NCBI GenBank assembly: GCA_020638735.1
Contig: JACKHZ010000014.1
Location: 124,001 to 188,000, forward strand
Length of the DNA stretch: 64,000 bases
Direction: 5' to 3'
Source: Planctomycetota bacterium
GTDB lineage: Bacteria; Planctomycetota; UBA1135; UBA2386
The translations under genes and the position numbers were made by a program. The notes under the pieces are model-generated. The model was not told where the DNA came from and made no database searches. It saw only the letters and a program-made list of their open reading frames with translations. Shown here piece by piece: positions 27,000 through 34,810 of the stretch. The stretch's first letter is position 1; each line of letters starts with the position of its first letter.

Positions 27000-28439
27000 T
27001 CAGAACTGCTTGCGTCGCGAGCTGCTCTCGATGCCGAGCGCCTTCCGGTACTTGGTCACCGTGCGGCGCGCGATGTGGATGCCGCGTGTGCCGAGCGCCT
27101 CGACCAGCTGGTCGTCGCTGAGCGGGTTGTCCTTGTCCTCGGCGTCGACGATCTGGCGCAGCGTGTCCTTGACGGCCTGTTGGCTGACCATCTCACCTTC
27201 GTCCGACATGGTGCCGCTCGAGAAGAAGCGCTTCATGTCGAACACGCCCTGCGGCGTCTGGATGAACTTGCCGGAGGTAGCCCGGCTGATGGTGGAGATG
27301 TGCACGCCGACGGCGTCGGCGATGTCCTGCATCTTCATCGGCTTCAAGTGCTGCACGCCGTGGCGCAGGAACCCTTCCTGTCGGCGCACGACCTCGGTCG
27401 CGACGCGTTCGATGGTGTTCTGCCGCTGGTGCACAGCCTCGATGAACCACTTGGCGGCCTCGATCTTGCGCCGCAGGTACTCGTAGACCTTCGGGTCGTG
27501 GCGGGCCTCCTGGAGGAGCTTGCGGTAGACCGGGGAGATCGCCAGCTCCGGCAGCGAGCCGCGCTGCGACTTGACCTCGTACCGGCCTTCGATCTCGTCG
27601 ATGACGACGTCCGGCACGACCCCGGCCGCCGCGCTGGCGTCGAACTCCGAGCCCGGGTGGGGGTTGCAGGACATGCGCAGGAACTCCCAGCTCTCCTTGA
27701 TGTCCTCGATGCTGGAGCCGGTCTCCTTGGCGATCTTGGGCAGCTTGTTCATCGCCAGGTCGTCGAGGTGGTTCTCGACGATCTGCCGGGTCAGCGGCCG
27801 GACGAACTGCATGTGGTCGAGCTGCATCAGCAGGCAGTCGCGCAGGTCCCGGGCGCCGACGCCGATCGGCTCGAGGTCGCGCACGACCTCGATGGCCTCC
27901 TCGGCCAACGGCAGCGGTACGGCCAGTTGCTGGGCGACGGACTCCGGGGTCTCGTCGAGGCGGCCGTCTTCGTCGAGCGAGAAGACCACGTGCTCGATGA
28001 CCCGGATCAGATCCGGATCGGACTCCTGGGTGCGCACCTGCATCATCAGGTGCTCCGGCAGCGACGTGGAGCGACCGGGCGTGTTGTTGAGCGCCTCGAA
28101 CTTCTTGTCCTCGTCGTCGCCGGAGTAGGTCCCCGAGCGCTGGCGCCAGCTCGGTTCGGTGCGGGCTTCCAGCTGGTCGATCTCGGCGGCGAACTCGCGC
28201 TGCAGCCGGTCCTCGATGCCGCTGTCGGCCTCGCGGGGTTCGGCTTCGGCGCCGGTCGGCGACTCGGCGCGCTCGGCGTCGTCCTTGCGCTCCAGGAAGA
28301 CGTTCTCCTGCAGCTCCTGCTCGACCTGGTCCTTCAGCTCCAGCAGCGGCAGCTGCAGGACCTGCATCGCCTGGATCATCTGCGGCGACTGGATCAGTCG
28401 CTGCTCGGTTCGCAGGGATTGGGTCAGGCCAAGGCGCAT
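27000..28439 (-). CDS. rpoN: RNA polymerase sigma-54 factor
   Basis: A 479-residue sigma-54. Region I is a Gln/Leu-rich N terminus (SLRTEQRLIQSPQMIQAM) that binds activators. An acidic region II follows, then the core-binding domain, and a C-terminal DNA-binding domain with a helix-turn-helix (MQDIADAVGVHISTISRA) and the RpoN box ARRTVTKYRKALGI. It recognises -24/-12 promoters and needs AAA+ activators, none of which are encoded in this window. I searched intergenic regions by eye for GG-N10-GC elements and found none convincing. ATG 28439 is preceded by a GAAGGGGG ribosome-binding-like run. Confidence 0.96.
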   Translation of the reverse strand: MRLGLTQSLRTEQRLIQSPQMIQAMQVLQLPLLELKDQVEQELQENVFLERKDDAERAESPTGAEAEPREADSGIEDRLQREFAAEIDQLEARTEPSWRQRSGTYSGDDEDKKFEALNNTPGRSTSLPEHLMMQVRTQESDPDLIRVIEHVVFSLDEDGRLDETPESVAQQLAVPLPLAEEAIEVVRDLEPIGVGARDLRDCLLMQLDHMQFVRPLTRQIVENHLDDLAMNKLPKIAKETGSSIEDIKESWEFLRMSCNPHPGSEFDASAAAGVVPDVVIDEIEGRYEVKSQRGSLPELAISPVYRKLLQEARHDPKVYEYLRRKIEAAKWFIEAVHQRQNTIERVATEVVRRQEGFLRHGVQHLKPMKMQDIADAVGVHISTISRATSGKFIQTPQGVFDMKRFFSSGTMSDEGEMVSQQAVKDTLRQIVDAEDKDNPLSDDQLVEALGTRGIHIARRTVTKYRKALGIESSSRRKQF

Positions 28440-28524
28440 CGCCCCCTTCTAGCGGTACGGCACTTGTTGGTCACGACCTCGACGGGGGTTGACAACAGAT
28501 TGTCGGATTCCGCGCCGGCCTCGG

Positions 28525-30231
28525 TCAGCGGCGGATCGTCGTCGTCAGCGTCGAGTCGAAGGCGCGGCCATCGATGTTGACGCGCGGTCCGTTGCCGTGC
28601 GTGATCGACTGCCCGCTGGTGACGGCGCCGTCGTGCCGCAGGCGCGTCATCGCGAGGTCCGCCTCCATCAGCACGCCGCCGCCCGGTTGCACGCTGCGCG
28701 GGACAGGCACGGCAGCGTCGCTGCTCAGCAACTCGAGTTCGAGGTGGGTGCCGTTCGGGAGCGGCGTGCAACGGCCGCGCAGCCATACGCCCGATTGCAG
28801 CACACCGATCTCCGGGACCAGGCTGCTCGCCTCCTGCGCGATCTCGATGAAGACGTTGGTCACGACGTTGGTCTCGAGCATGCGGAACGCCGCGACTTCC
28901 CGGCCGAGCAGCGTCGGCACGGCGATCTGGTGCAACGTCGCGGCGCGCGTCTCCGCCGGCGCGGCGCCGCCGACGTTCGGGGGTTGCAGGTTCGCCAGGT
29001 GCTGCAGCTCCACGTTCTGCACCAGCTGCTCCTGGAGCCCGTGCAACAGCGCCTCGACCGCGGCGACGGCCTCCGGCGGCCCCTTGACGAACATGTGCAC
29101 GCCGTCGCAGCGCACGTCGGTCTCATCGGCTCCGGGGTGGCTGTCCAGCAGGCTGTGGGCCATGTCCACCAGCTCCTCGGCCGGCACGGCGCCGAACGCC
29201 CCGTCGTCGTACTGCACCTGCTCGTCCTGATGGTCCAGCGGCTTCGGCAGGGTGACGGCTTCGGTCAGCGCGCGGGTCGTCAGGGCGCCGCAGGGCAGCA
29301 CCGCGAGATCCTTGCGGCTCATGGCGACGGGCGGCACGCCGCTGCGGACCCGCGCCGTCAGCACGAGCTGGCCGCCGCCGTTGGCGTTGCCGCGCAGCGT
29401 CACACAGAGCGCGCCGCCGTTCTGCAAGCGCGCCGAGCAGGCGCCGAAGCAGCTCTCGAGTCGGGGCAGTTCGAGCTCGGCGGCGCCGGGCAGGCCGGTC
29501 TGCAGGGTCAGGCGCATGCTCCGCTCCTGCGCAGCTGCGAACTGCATGTAGACGGCGAATTCGTCGGCGGAGATCAGCGAGAAGGCGCGCACGACGGCGT
29601 GGCCGCCGATGCCGTAGAGGTCGGTGGCCGGGCGCGACAGGTCCTGCTTCTGCGCGACCTCGACCTCGAGGCTGCGGACGTAGCGCTTCCAGGTCGTGTG
29701 GTCGAGCGCCAGCGCGTCGCCGGCGCGACCGGTGGTCACCGCGTGCCAGATCGGCGCGCGGTTCTTGACGAAGCGCGCGTAGCCGGCGGCGTCGAGCACG
29801 GTCGGCGGCGGTTCGAGCTCGGCGGCCTCCCAGGCGGCGAACTCGACCTCGATCGGTCGCGCGACGATCTGCGTCGCCTCGTCGACCCATCCGCGCGCGC
29901 GTCGTACTGCCTCGCGCTCGCCGAAGACCATCAGGTTCTGCCCGATCGTGCGCAGGAACAGCCTGCCGTCGTCGACGGCCTCGTTCTCCAGGCCGTAGAG
30001 CAGGTCGGAGATTAGGTCAGGCGAGTGCGAGTGGGGGTCGTCGCCGGCGCCGACCAGGTCCACCGAACGGTCGGTGCGCGGCACGTATCGCAGCAGCGAG
30101 GACCAAGGCGGTGCGACGACGCTCCGTTCCTGTCCGCAGAGCGGTTGCAGCGGGACCATCTCCGTGGCGGTGCGCGGCGGGTCCTGCGGAGCGAGCAGGG
30201 CGAGGAACAGCGGAAGCAGGGTAGTGGCCAT
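28525..30231 (-). CDS. Exported protein with secretin-N-like and secretin-like regions
   Basis: A 568-residue exported protein (signal peptide with the LLPLFLALLA core). Near residues 80-120 a strand-helix unit (RLFLRTIGQNLMVFGEREAVRRARGWVDE) has the pattern of secretin N1/NolW-like domains. A second such unit (DGVHMFVKGPPEAVAAVEALLHGL) lies near residue 385. The C-terminal 150 residues (VFIEIAQEASSLVPEIGVLQSG, then LPNGTHLELELLS) resemble the strand pattern of a reduced secretin domain, but no full 400-residue pore domain is present. I do not recognise a characterised homologue. It follows the anti-sigma/HEAT gene by 65 bases and may belong to its operon. Confidence 0.6.
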   Translation of the reverse strand: MATTLLPLFLALLAPQDPPRTATEMVPLQPLCGQERSVVAPPWSSLLRYVPRTDRSVDLVGAGDDPHSHSPDLISDLLYGLENEAVDDGRLFLRTIGQNLMVFGEREAVRRARGWVDEATQIVARPIEVEFAAWEAAELEPPPTVLDAAGYARFVKNRAPIWHAVTTGRAGDALALDHTTWKRYVRSLEVEVAQKQDLSRPATDLYGIGGHAVVRAFSLISADEFAVYMQFAAAQERSMRLTLQTGLPGAAELELPRLESCFGACSARLQNGGALCVTLRGNANGGGQLVLTARVRSGVPPVAMSRKDLAVLPCGALTTRALTEAVTLPKPLDHQDEQVQYDDGAFGAVPAEELVDMAHSLLDSHPGADETDVRCDGVHMFVKGPPEAVAAVEALLHGLQEQLVQNVELQHLANLQPPNVGGAAPAETRAATLHQIAVPTLLGREVAAFRMLETNVVTNVFIEIAQEASSLVPEIGVLQSGVWLRGRCTPLPNGTHLELELLSSDAAVPVPRSVQPGGGVLMEADLAMTRLRHDGAVTSGQSITHGNGPRVNIDGRAFDSTLTTTIRR

Positions 30232-30296
30232 GTTCAGGGTCGGGGTCGGGTCGGGGTCGCGGCGGTCCGGGAGCTTGCGCACACGCCGGTCGGGGA

Positions 30297-32012
30297 TCAG
30301 TCGGCGAACGCCCCGCCCTCGCGGAACCAGCCGACGAACTCGGTGAACCTCGTCAACGGCGCTTCGCAGAGCTGTTGGCGCTGCCGTTCGCTGAGCTCCA
30401 TCGCGGCGAGCCAGGGCACCGCCTCGGCGAGGCCGGCGCGACACAGCGCGAGGCGCAACAGGGCGTCGTCGCTGCGGCGGGCGCCATCGCGTCGCGCCGT
30501 CGGCAGCAGCGGGCGCAGTGCCGTGTGCGGCAGGGTGGCGAGCGCGGCGCACGCTGCACAGGCCTCGAGACGCCGCCCGGAGCGCAGGTTGGCGAGCAGG
30601 CAGGCGGTCGTCGAGGCGTCGCCGACGCAGCCGAGCGCGAGCAGGCAGCGCACGCGTTCGGGCGCCGATCGAGACGACTCCAGCACCTGGCGCACCGTGA
30701 CGAAGGCCGCCGGGGTCATGCCGTGGAACCAGTGGAGGGCCGCCGCGGGATCGTCTTCCTGCATGCCGATCGCGACGCGGTCCTGCCAGCACGCCAGCAG
30801 GAGGTGCGCGCCGCCGTCGTCGCGGGTCGCGCAGCGCAGGCCATGGGTCACGATCGTGTCCAGGTCCGTGCGTGCGCGTAGGAGCCGCCGCAGGGCGGCG
30901 TCGAGGCGGTCGCCGCCGACGCGCAGCGCGACGACCAGCGCAGCGGTCGTGTCGAGGTCGGGCGGGTCACGCTGTTCGTCACCGAGCAACGGCTGCAGGC
31001 GCTGCAGCAGCTGGTTGGTCAACGGCGCGTTGCGCAGCTGAGGCAGCAGCGCACGCAACAGCTCGCGTTCGTCGGCGGTGCCGTCGCCGCAGCTGGCCAG
31101 GGCCCGCAGGAACGCGTCGGTGCCGGCGTCGCGGCGGGCGGCGCGGGCGCTGCGCAGCAGCTGTTCGCCGGCGTGGATGCGCACGGTCGGCGTGGCCGTG
31201 CGGTCCGCGACCAGCGCCGCCAGCTCCTCTGGCGATGGGGCGTGGGCGAGGTCGCCTTCGCCTTCGCGGGCCTGGGAGAATCGCCGCGCAGCTTCGAGCG
31301 GGAACGCGGTGCTGGCGCGATCGGCTCCGGCCTTTGCAGTGGGCGCCGCCGCAGGCGGCGCGGGCAGGTCGGCGGCGCGCGACACGTCCGGCGCGCCGGG
31401 GTGTCCGGTGAACAGCAGCAGCCAGGTCATCGACAACGCGCCGATGAGCAGCGAAGCCGCCAGCAACGCGCCGCTGCGCGGTGCCGCCGGTGCGCCTGCA
31501 AGCGCGTCGTTCGACGTGACGGCCTGCGCCGCCTCGTGCCGATCGACCCGGTCCGCCGCACCGCCGGCGCAGGGTGCGCCCGAGGAGGAGCCGCCGCACG
31601 CCGCGCCCTCGGCCGCTTCGCCAGCCTCCAGCGCCCGATCGACCAGGGCGCGGCCGAACTCGTCCCACGAACGGGCCGGGCCCGTAGCTGCGGCGAGGTG
31701 GTCGGCGACGGCGCGGCCGGCATCGGCGGCGAGCGCCGCGTCGAGACGGCGGGCGCGCTGCAGCGCGAGTTGGCAGACGGTGCATTCGACGAGGTGCTGC
31801 TGCAGCGACTCGTCGCAGACGAACCCCCAACCCCACTCCGCGTCGTCGGCCTCGCCTTCCAGGCGGTCGGGCGCGCGCGCACCGTCGCGGCGGGACGGCG
31901 TCTCGCCAGTCGTGCAGTCGCCAGTCGTGCAGTCACCGGTCGTGAAGTCACCGTCGAGGTGCACGGCCAGCACGGCGTCGGTGCGAGCGCAGCGTTCGGC
32001 GGGGCGCTTCAT
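30297..32012 (-). CDS. Membrane zinc-finger anti-sigma-like protein with HEAT-like periplasmic region
   Basis: A 571-residue protein. A zinc-binding anti-sigma (ZAS) pattern is visible: His18 in VLAVHLDGDF, then His73, Cys77 and Cys80 in LQQHLVECTVC (H-x3-C-x2-C). Between these ligands lie three tandem TTGDC-like units encoded by a 15-base DNA repeat. A membrane helix (GALLAASLLIGALSMTWLLLF) sits near residues 172-195. The remaining 375 residues are helical, with repeated Leu/Ala/Arg pairs like HEAT repeats, and would be periplasmic. ATG 32012 overlaps the ECF sigma stop (ATGA), the usual arrangement for a sigma/anti-sigma pair. Confidence 0.75.
   Translation of the reverse strand: MKRPAERCARTDAVLAVHLDGDFTTGDCTTGDCTTGETPSRRDGARAPDRLEGEADDAEWGWGFVCDESLQQHLVECTVCQLALQRARRLDAALAADAGRAVADHLAAATGPARSWDEFGRALVDRALEAGEAAEGAACGGSSSGAPCAGGAADRVDRHEAAQAVTSNDALAGAPAAPRSGALLAASLLIGALSMTWLLLFTGHPGAPDVSRAADLPAPPAAAPTAKAGADRASTAFPLEAARRFSQAREGEGDLAHAPSPEELAALVADRTATPTVRIHAGEQLLRSARAARRDAGTDAFLRALASCGDGTADERELLRALLPQLRNAPLTNQLLQRLQPLLGDEQRDPPDLDTTAALVVALRVGGDRLDAALRRLLRARTDLDTIVTHGLRCATRDDGGAHLLLACWQDRVAIGMQEDDPAAALHWFHGMTPAAFVTVRQVLESSRSAPERVRCLLALGCVGDASTTACLLANLRSGRRLEACAACAALATLPHTALRPLLPTARRDGARRSDDALLRLALCRAGLAEAVPWLAAMELSERQRQQLCEAPLTRFTEFVGWFREGGAFAD
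31906..31950. repeat. 15-base in-frame tandem repeat (three units)
   Basis: Units CCAGTCGTGCAGTCG (31906-31920), CCAGTCGTGCAGTCA (31921-31935) and a diverged CCGGTCGTGAAGTCA (31936-31950) lie head to tail. Read on the minus strand they encode TTGDF, TTGDC and TTGDC, within the linker between the zinc-ligand halves of the anti-sigma-like protein. Copy number can change without a frameshift. Confidence 0.9.
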
Positions 32013-32674
32013 GGATCGAGGTGCTCCTGGATGCGGGCCAGCACCTTGCGGCGGGCCTCGAGCACGTGCATGCGCGCCGCGGTCTGGCTGCAGCACAGCA
32101 CGGCGCTGATCGCCGCGTAGTCCATGCCCTCGACGGCGCGCAGGTGCAGCGCGGTGCGCTGGCGGTGGGTCAGGCGCTCCATCGCTTCGTCGAGGCGATG
32201 CTGTAGCTCGCGCGCCATCGCGTCCTGCTCGGCGCGGACGTCGAGGAGGTCGGGGACGTCGAGGTCGCCGAGCGGTTCTCCCGGTTGCGCGCGCTGCCAG
32301 CGCTGCGGTTCGGCCGCCAATCGGACCAGGATGCGGAACAGCCAGGTGCGCAGCGCCGCGTCGCCGCGGAAGCCGGGCAGGCCGCGGAACGCGCGCACCA
32401 GCGTCTCCTGCACCAGGTCCTCGGCCCAGTGCGGGTCGCGGCAGTAGCGACGGGCCAAGGCCAGCACGCCGGCGAGGTGCGGCTTCAGCAGCTGATGGAA
32501 CGCGGCGCCGTCGCCCGCCTGCGCGCGCAGGAGCCAGCTTCGTTCCTGGTCGGTCAGCGAGGTGGGGCGCGCCTGCTTGTCCACGCGGAGGTCCATGTCC
32601 GCCGGCTTGGACCCTGTCCCCGGGACGTCCGTCAGGTGCGCCGTGTCACGAATCCGGTCGCCGGGGCCTGTCAT
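32009..32674 (-). CDS. ECF-type RNA polymerase sigma factor
   Basis: A 221-residue ECF sigma factor. After about 45 variable N-terminal residues, region 2 follows (LARRYCRDPHWAEDLVQETLVRAFRGL, then FRGDAALRTWLFRIL), and region 4 (MERLTHRQRTALHLRAVEGMDYAAISAVL with the helix ARMHVLEARRKVL). ATG 32674 overlaps the GspF-like stop (ATGA), and its own stop overlaps the zinc-finger anti-sigma-like gene. An internal ATG at 32596 is possible but would leave a 75-base gap in an otherwise overlapping operon. Confidence 0.93.
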   Translation of the reverse strand: MTGPGDRIRDTAHLTDVPGTGSKPADMDLRVDKQARPTSLTDQERSWLLRAQAGDGAAFHQLLKPHLAGVLALARRYCRDPHWAEDLVQETLVRAFRGLPGFRGDAALRTWLFRILVRLAAEPQRWQRAQPGEPLGDLDVPDLLDVRAEQDAMARELQHRLDEAMERLTHRQRTALHLRAVEGMDYAAISAVLCCSQTAARMHVLEARRKVLARIQEHLDP

Positions 32675-33558
32675 CGGCGCCACAGGGTGAAGTAGGCGCT
32701 GTAGAAGCGGAAGACGATCACCACCACGCCGACCACCGCCAGCGCGTAGGCGACCTGACCGAGCCGCCGGGCCGCCGCCGACAGCTTGCGCGCGGCGACG
32801 TCCTGGCGGCGGCGCAGGGCGCGGTGCAGGGCGTCTTCGAGCTGTCCGGCCTGCTCGCCGGTGGCCAGCAGCGTGCGCGTCTCGAGGTCGAGGGACGCGC
32901 TGTTGTGCAGGCTCTCGCGCAGCGGCTCTCCCTTCTCCAGCATGCCCTGCGCGATCTGCAGGCGCTGGCGCAGGTCCTGCATCTGCACCGCGGCGACCGC
33001 GGTGCGGTGCGCCTCGACGATCGGCACTCCGGCGGCGTAGAGCGCGTGCAGCGTCTCCAGGTAGGGCACCTCGCGCACGTCGCTCAGCAGGCCGCCGATC
33101 ACCGGCAGCCGCTCGAGGCGGGCGTCGCCGCGCCGCAGCCGCGCGAAGAACCGCCACACCAGCAGCGCCGTCAGCACGTAGACGAGGGCGAGCGTGATCG
33201 CGATCCATGGCCCGATCAGCGCCATCGTCGCCAGGCTGGCGAACAGCAGCATGACGGCGAGCAGCAGCGGGTAGCGCAGGCCCTGCAGCACCTGGCGACG
33301 GAACTCGGCGCGCCGCTGGCGCTGCTCGGCGCGCCCGCGCAGCGCCGCTGCGCCGCGACCGCTGCGCCAGCCGGCGTCGAGCGCGCGGCGTTCGGTCTCG
33401 CCGAGCTTGACGCCGCGCCGGATGGCGAGGTGGCTGAGCACCTGGTCGCCGGCGTCCGGTTCGCCGCCGAGCGCGACAAGCGGCAGGCCCGCGTCGAGCG
33501 CCGAGGCGAGGTCCTCGAAGACGACGGCGGCTCTCTCGTCGGCGCGGGGCGACAGCAT
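32671..33558 (-). CDS. GspF/PilC-like inner-membrane protein
   Basis: A 295-residue membrane protein. The second half matches the T2SSF domain of type II secretion/type IV pilus platform proteins: VPYLETLHALYAAGVPIVEAH, the LEKGEPLRESL segment and LLATGEQAGQLEDALHR, ending in a membrane helix (AYALAVVGVVVIVF). The first half is a short diverged T2SSF copy with two helices (LLLAVMLLFASLATMALIGPW and ITLALVYVLTALLVW). It is about 100 residues shorter than usual. It is not beside the pilus ATPases at 55874-60341 but is translationally coupled to an ECF sigma factor. Confidence 0.8.
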   Translation of the reverse strand: MLSPRADERAAVVFEDLASALDAGLPLVALGGEPDAGDQVLSHLAIRRGVKLGETERRALDAGWRSGRGAAALRGRAEQRQRRAEFRRQVLQGLRYPLLLAVMLLFASLATMALIGPWIAITLALVYVLTALLVWRFFARLRRGDARLERLPVIGGLLSDVREVPYLETLHALYAAGVPIVEAHRTAVAAVQMQDLRQRLQIAQGMLEKGEPLRESLHNSASLDLETRTLLATGEQAGQLEDALHRALRRRQDVAARKLSAAARRLGQVAYALAVVGVVVIVFRFYSAYFTLWRR

Positions 33559-33615
33559 CGCGGCAGTTTCGGTGGCGGGGACGTCGCGCGCAACCGGTCG
33601 CGCGGCGGCGTCGCG

Positions 33616-34746
33616 CTACTGCCGGAAGTGCTTGCTGAGCTTCAGGGCCTGGCCCTGGTAGTGAGAGCTGAGACGGCGGTCGCCGTAGACGACTTCCGGC
33701 GGTTCCTGGGTGCGGAAGAACTCGAGCTTGAAGAACACCTGGCCGTCCTCGAGCAGGAACGGCACGTCGTGCGGCCGCACCTCGAGCACGGCGCGCGTGC
33801 CGTTCATCGAGCCGTCGCCGCCGTCCCTCGCGCCGCCGTCGCCGAAGCCGTTGTCGAAGAAGCCGGCGTAGTTGGTTCGCAGCTCGCCGATGCCGACGTC
33901 GTAGGCGACCATCTCGGCGGCGAGGTGGCGCGGGATGCGCACCCGTTCCTTGCTGGCGAAGATGTAGAATTCCTCGGGCGCGACGATCAGGCGGCCGTCC
34001 TTCGGCTCGGGGATCGCATCGAAGTAGGCGTCGCCGTCGTGACTGCCGATGCGCTCCATGTCGACGACGCCGGTGTAGCGCTTGGCGACGTAGCCGATGG
34101 GACCCTGGATGTCGCGGTCCTGGCGCACCGCGACGCCCATCATCAGCCCGTTGTCGAGGCGCAGACGCGCGCTCGGCAGCGGCGTGCCGGCGTCGTCGAA
34201 CAACAGCGGCGCGCGCTCGTGCTCGGCGCGGAGTTCGTCATCGCTGAGCGACGACTGGCCGGAAGAGAACCGGATCTGGCACAGCGACAGGCCGGTTCGC
34301 ACGCGCACCGGGAAGCTGCGCGGCACGATCTCGAGGTAGAGCGGGCCGGTGTAGCCGGGCGGCACCGTCTCGAAGCGGCCGCAGTTGTCGGCCAGCAGGC
34401 GGGTGAACAGGTCGAGGCGGCCGGTCGACGACTTGGGGTTGGCGCGCACCAGGTAGGGCAGCGGCTTCTCCAGGCGCTCGAGCAGCGGCACGATGTAGCA
34501 GTGCCCCTTCTCCAGCACCGCGCCGTCGGTGAGGTCGAAGGCGTACAGCGTCATCTCCTCCAGGCGGTCGGCGACGCGCACGTTCTCGGGCAGGAAGCCG
34601 GAGCGCACGCGGTAGCCGCGGGTCGCGAGGCGCAGGTCGAGCGACGCCGGCTGGATCTGCGTCGGCGCGATGGCGGGGGTCGAGGCCAGCGCGCCCTGTT
34701 CGATCAGCTGGCGGATCTGCTGGTGTACGAGGATGCCGTCGGTCAC
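33616..34746 (-). CDS. dcd: Long-form 2'-deoxycytidine 5'-triphosphate deaminase (duplicated dUTPase-like fold)
   Basis: A 376-residue protein of the long DCD family, about twice the size of enterobacterial Dcd. The N-terminal half has IQPASLDLRL, a family motif, and NPKSSTGRLDLFTR, which carries the Ser-Ser-x-Gly-Arg phosphate/active-site loop. The second half has FYIFASKERVRIPRHLAAEMV and the GELRTNYAGFFDNGFG segment, corresponding to a second dUTPase-like copy. The expected reaction is dCTP to dUTP plus ammonia for dTTP synthesis. It starts with GTG 34746 and lies 57 bases upstream of the GspF-like gene. Confidence 0.88.
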   Translation of the reverse strand: MTDGILVHQQIRQLIEQGALASTPAIAPTQIQPASLDLRLATRGYRVRSGFLPENVRVADRLEEMTLYAFDLTDGAVLEKGHCYIVPLLERLEKPLPYLVRANPKSSTGRLDLFTRLLADNCGRFETVPPGYTGPLYLEIVPRSFPVRVRTGLSLCQIRFSSGQSSLSDDELRAEHERAPLLFDDAGTPLPSARLRLDNGLMMGVAVRQDRDIQGPIGYVAKRYTGVVDMERIGSHDGDAYFDAIPEPKDGRLIVAPEEFYIFASKERVRIPRHLAAEMVAYDVGIGELRTNYAGFFDNGFGDGGARDGGDGSMNGTRAVLEVRPHDVPFLLEDGQVFFKLEFFRTQEPPEVVYGDRRLSSHYQGQALKLSKHFRQ

Positions 34747-34810
34747 CGGCGAGACGGTAGCAGGCCGGTCCGGACGAAGCCATCGCGCGCCAGGGAGGCG
34801 GCGCTGCCCA

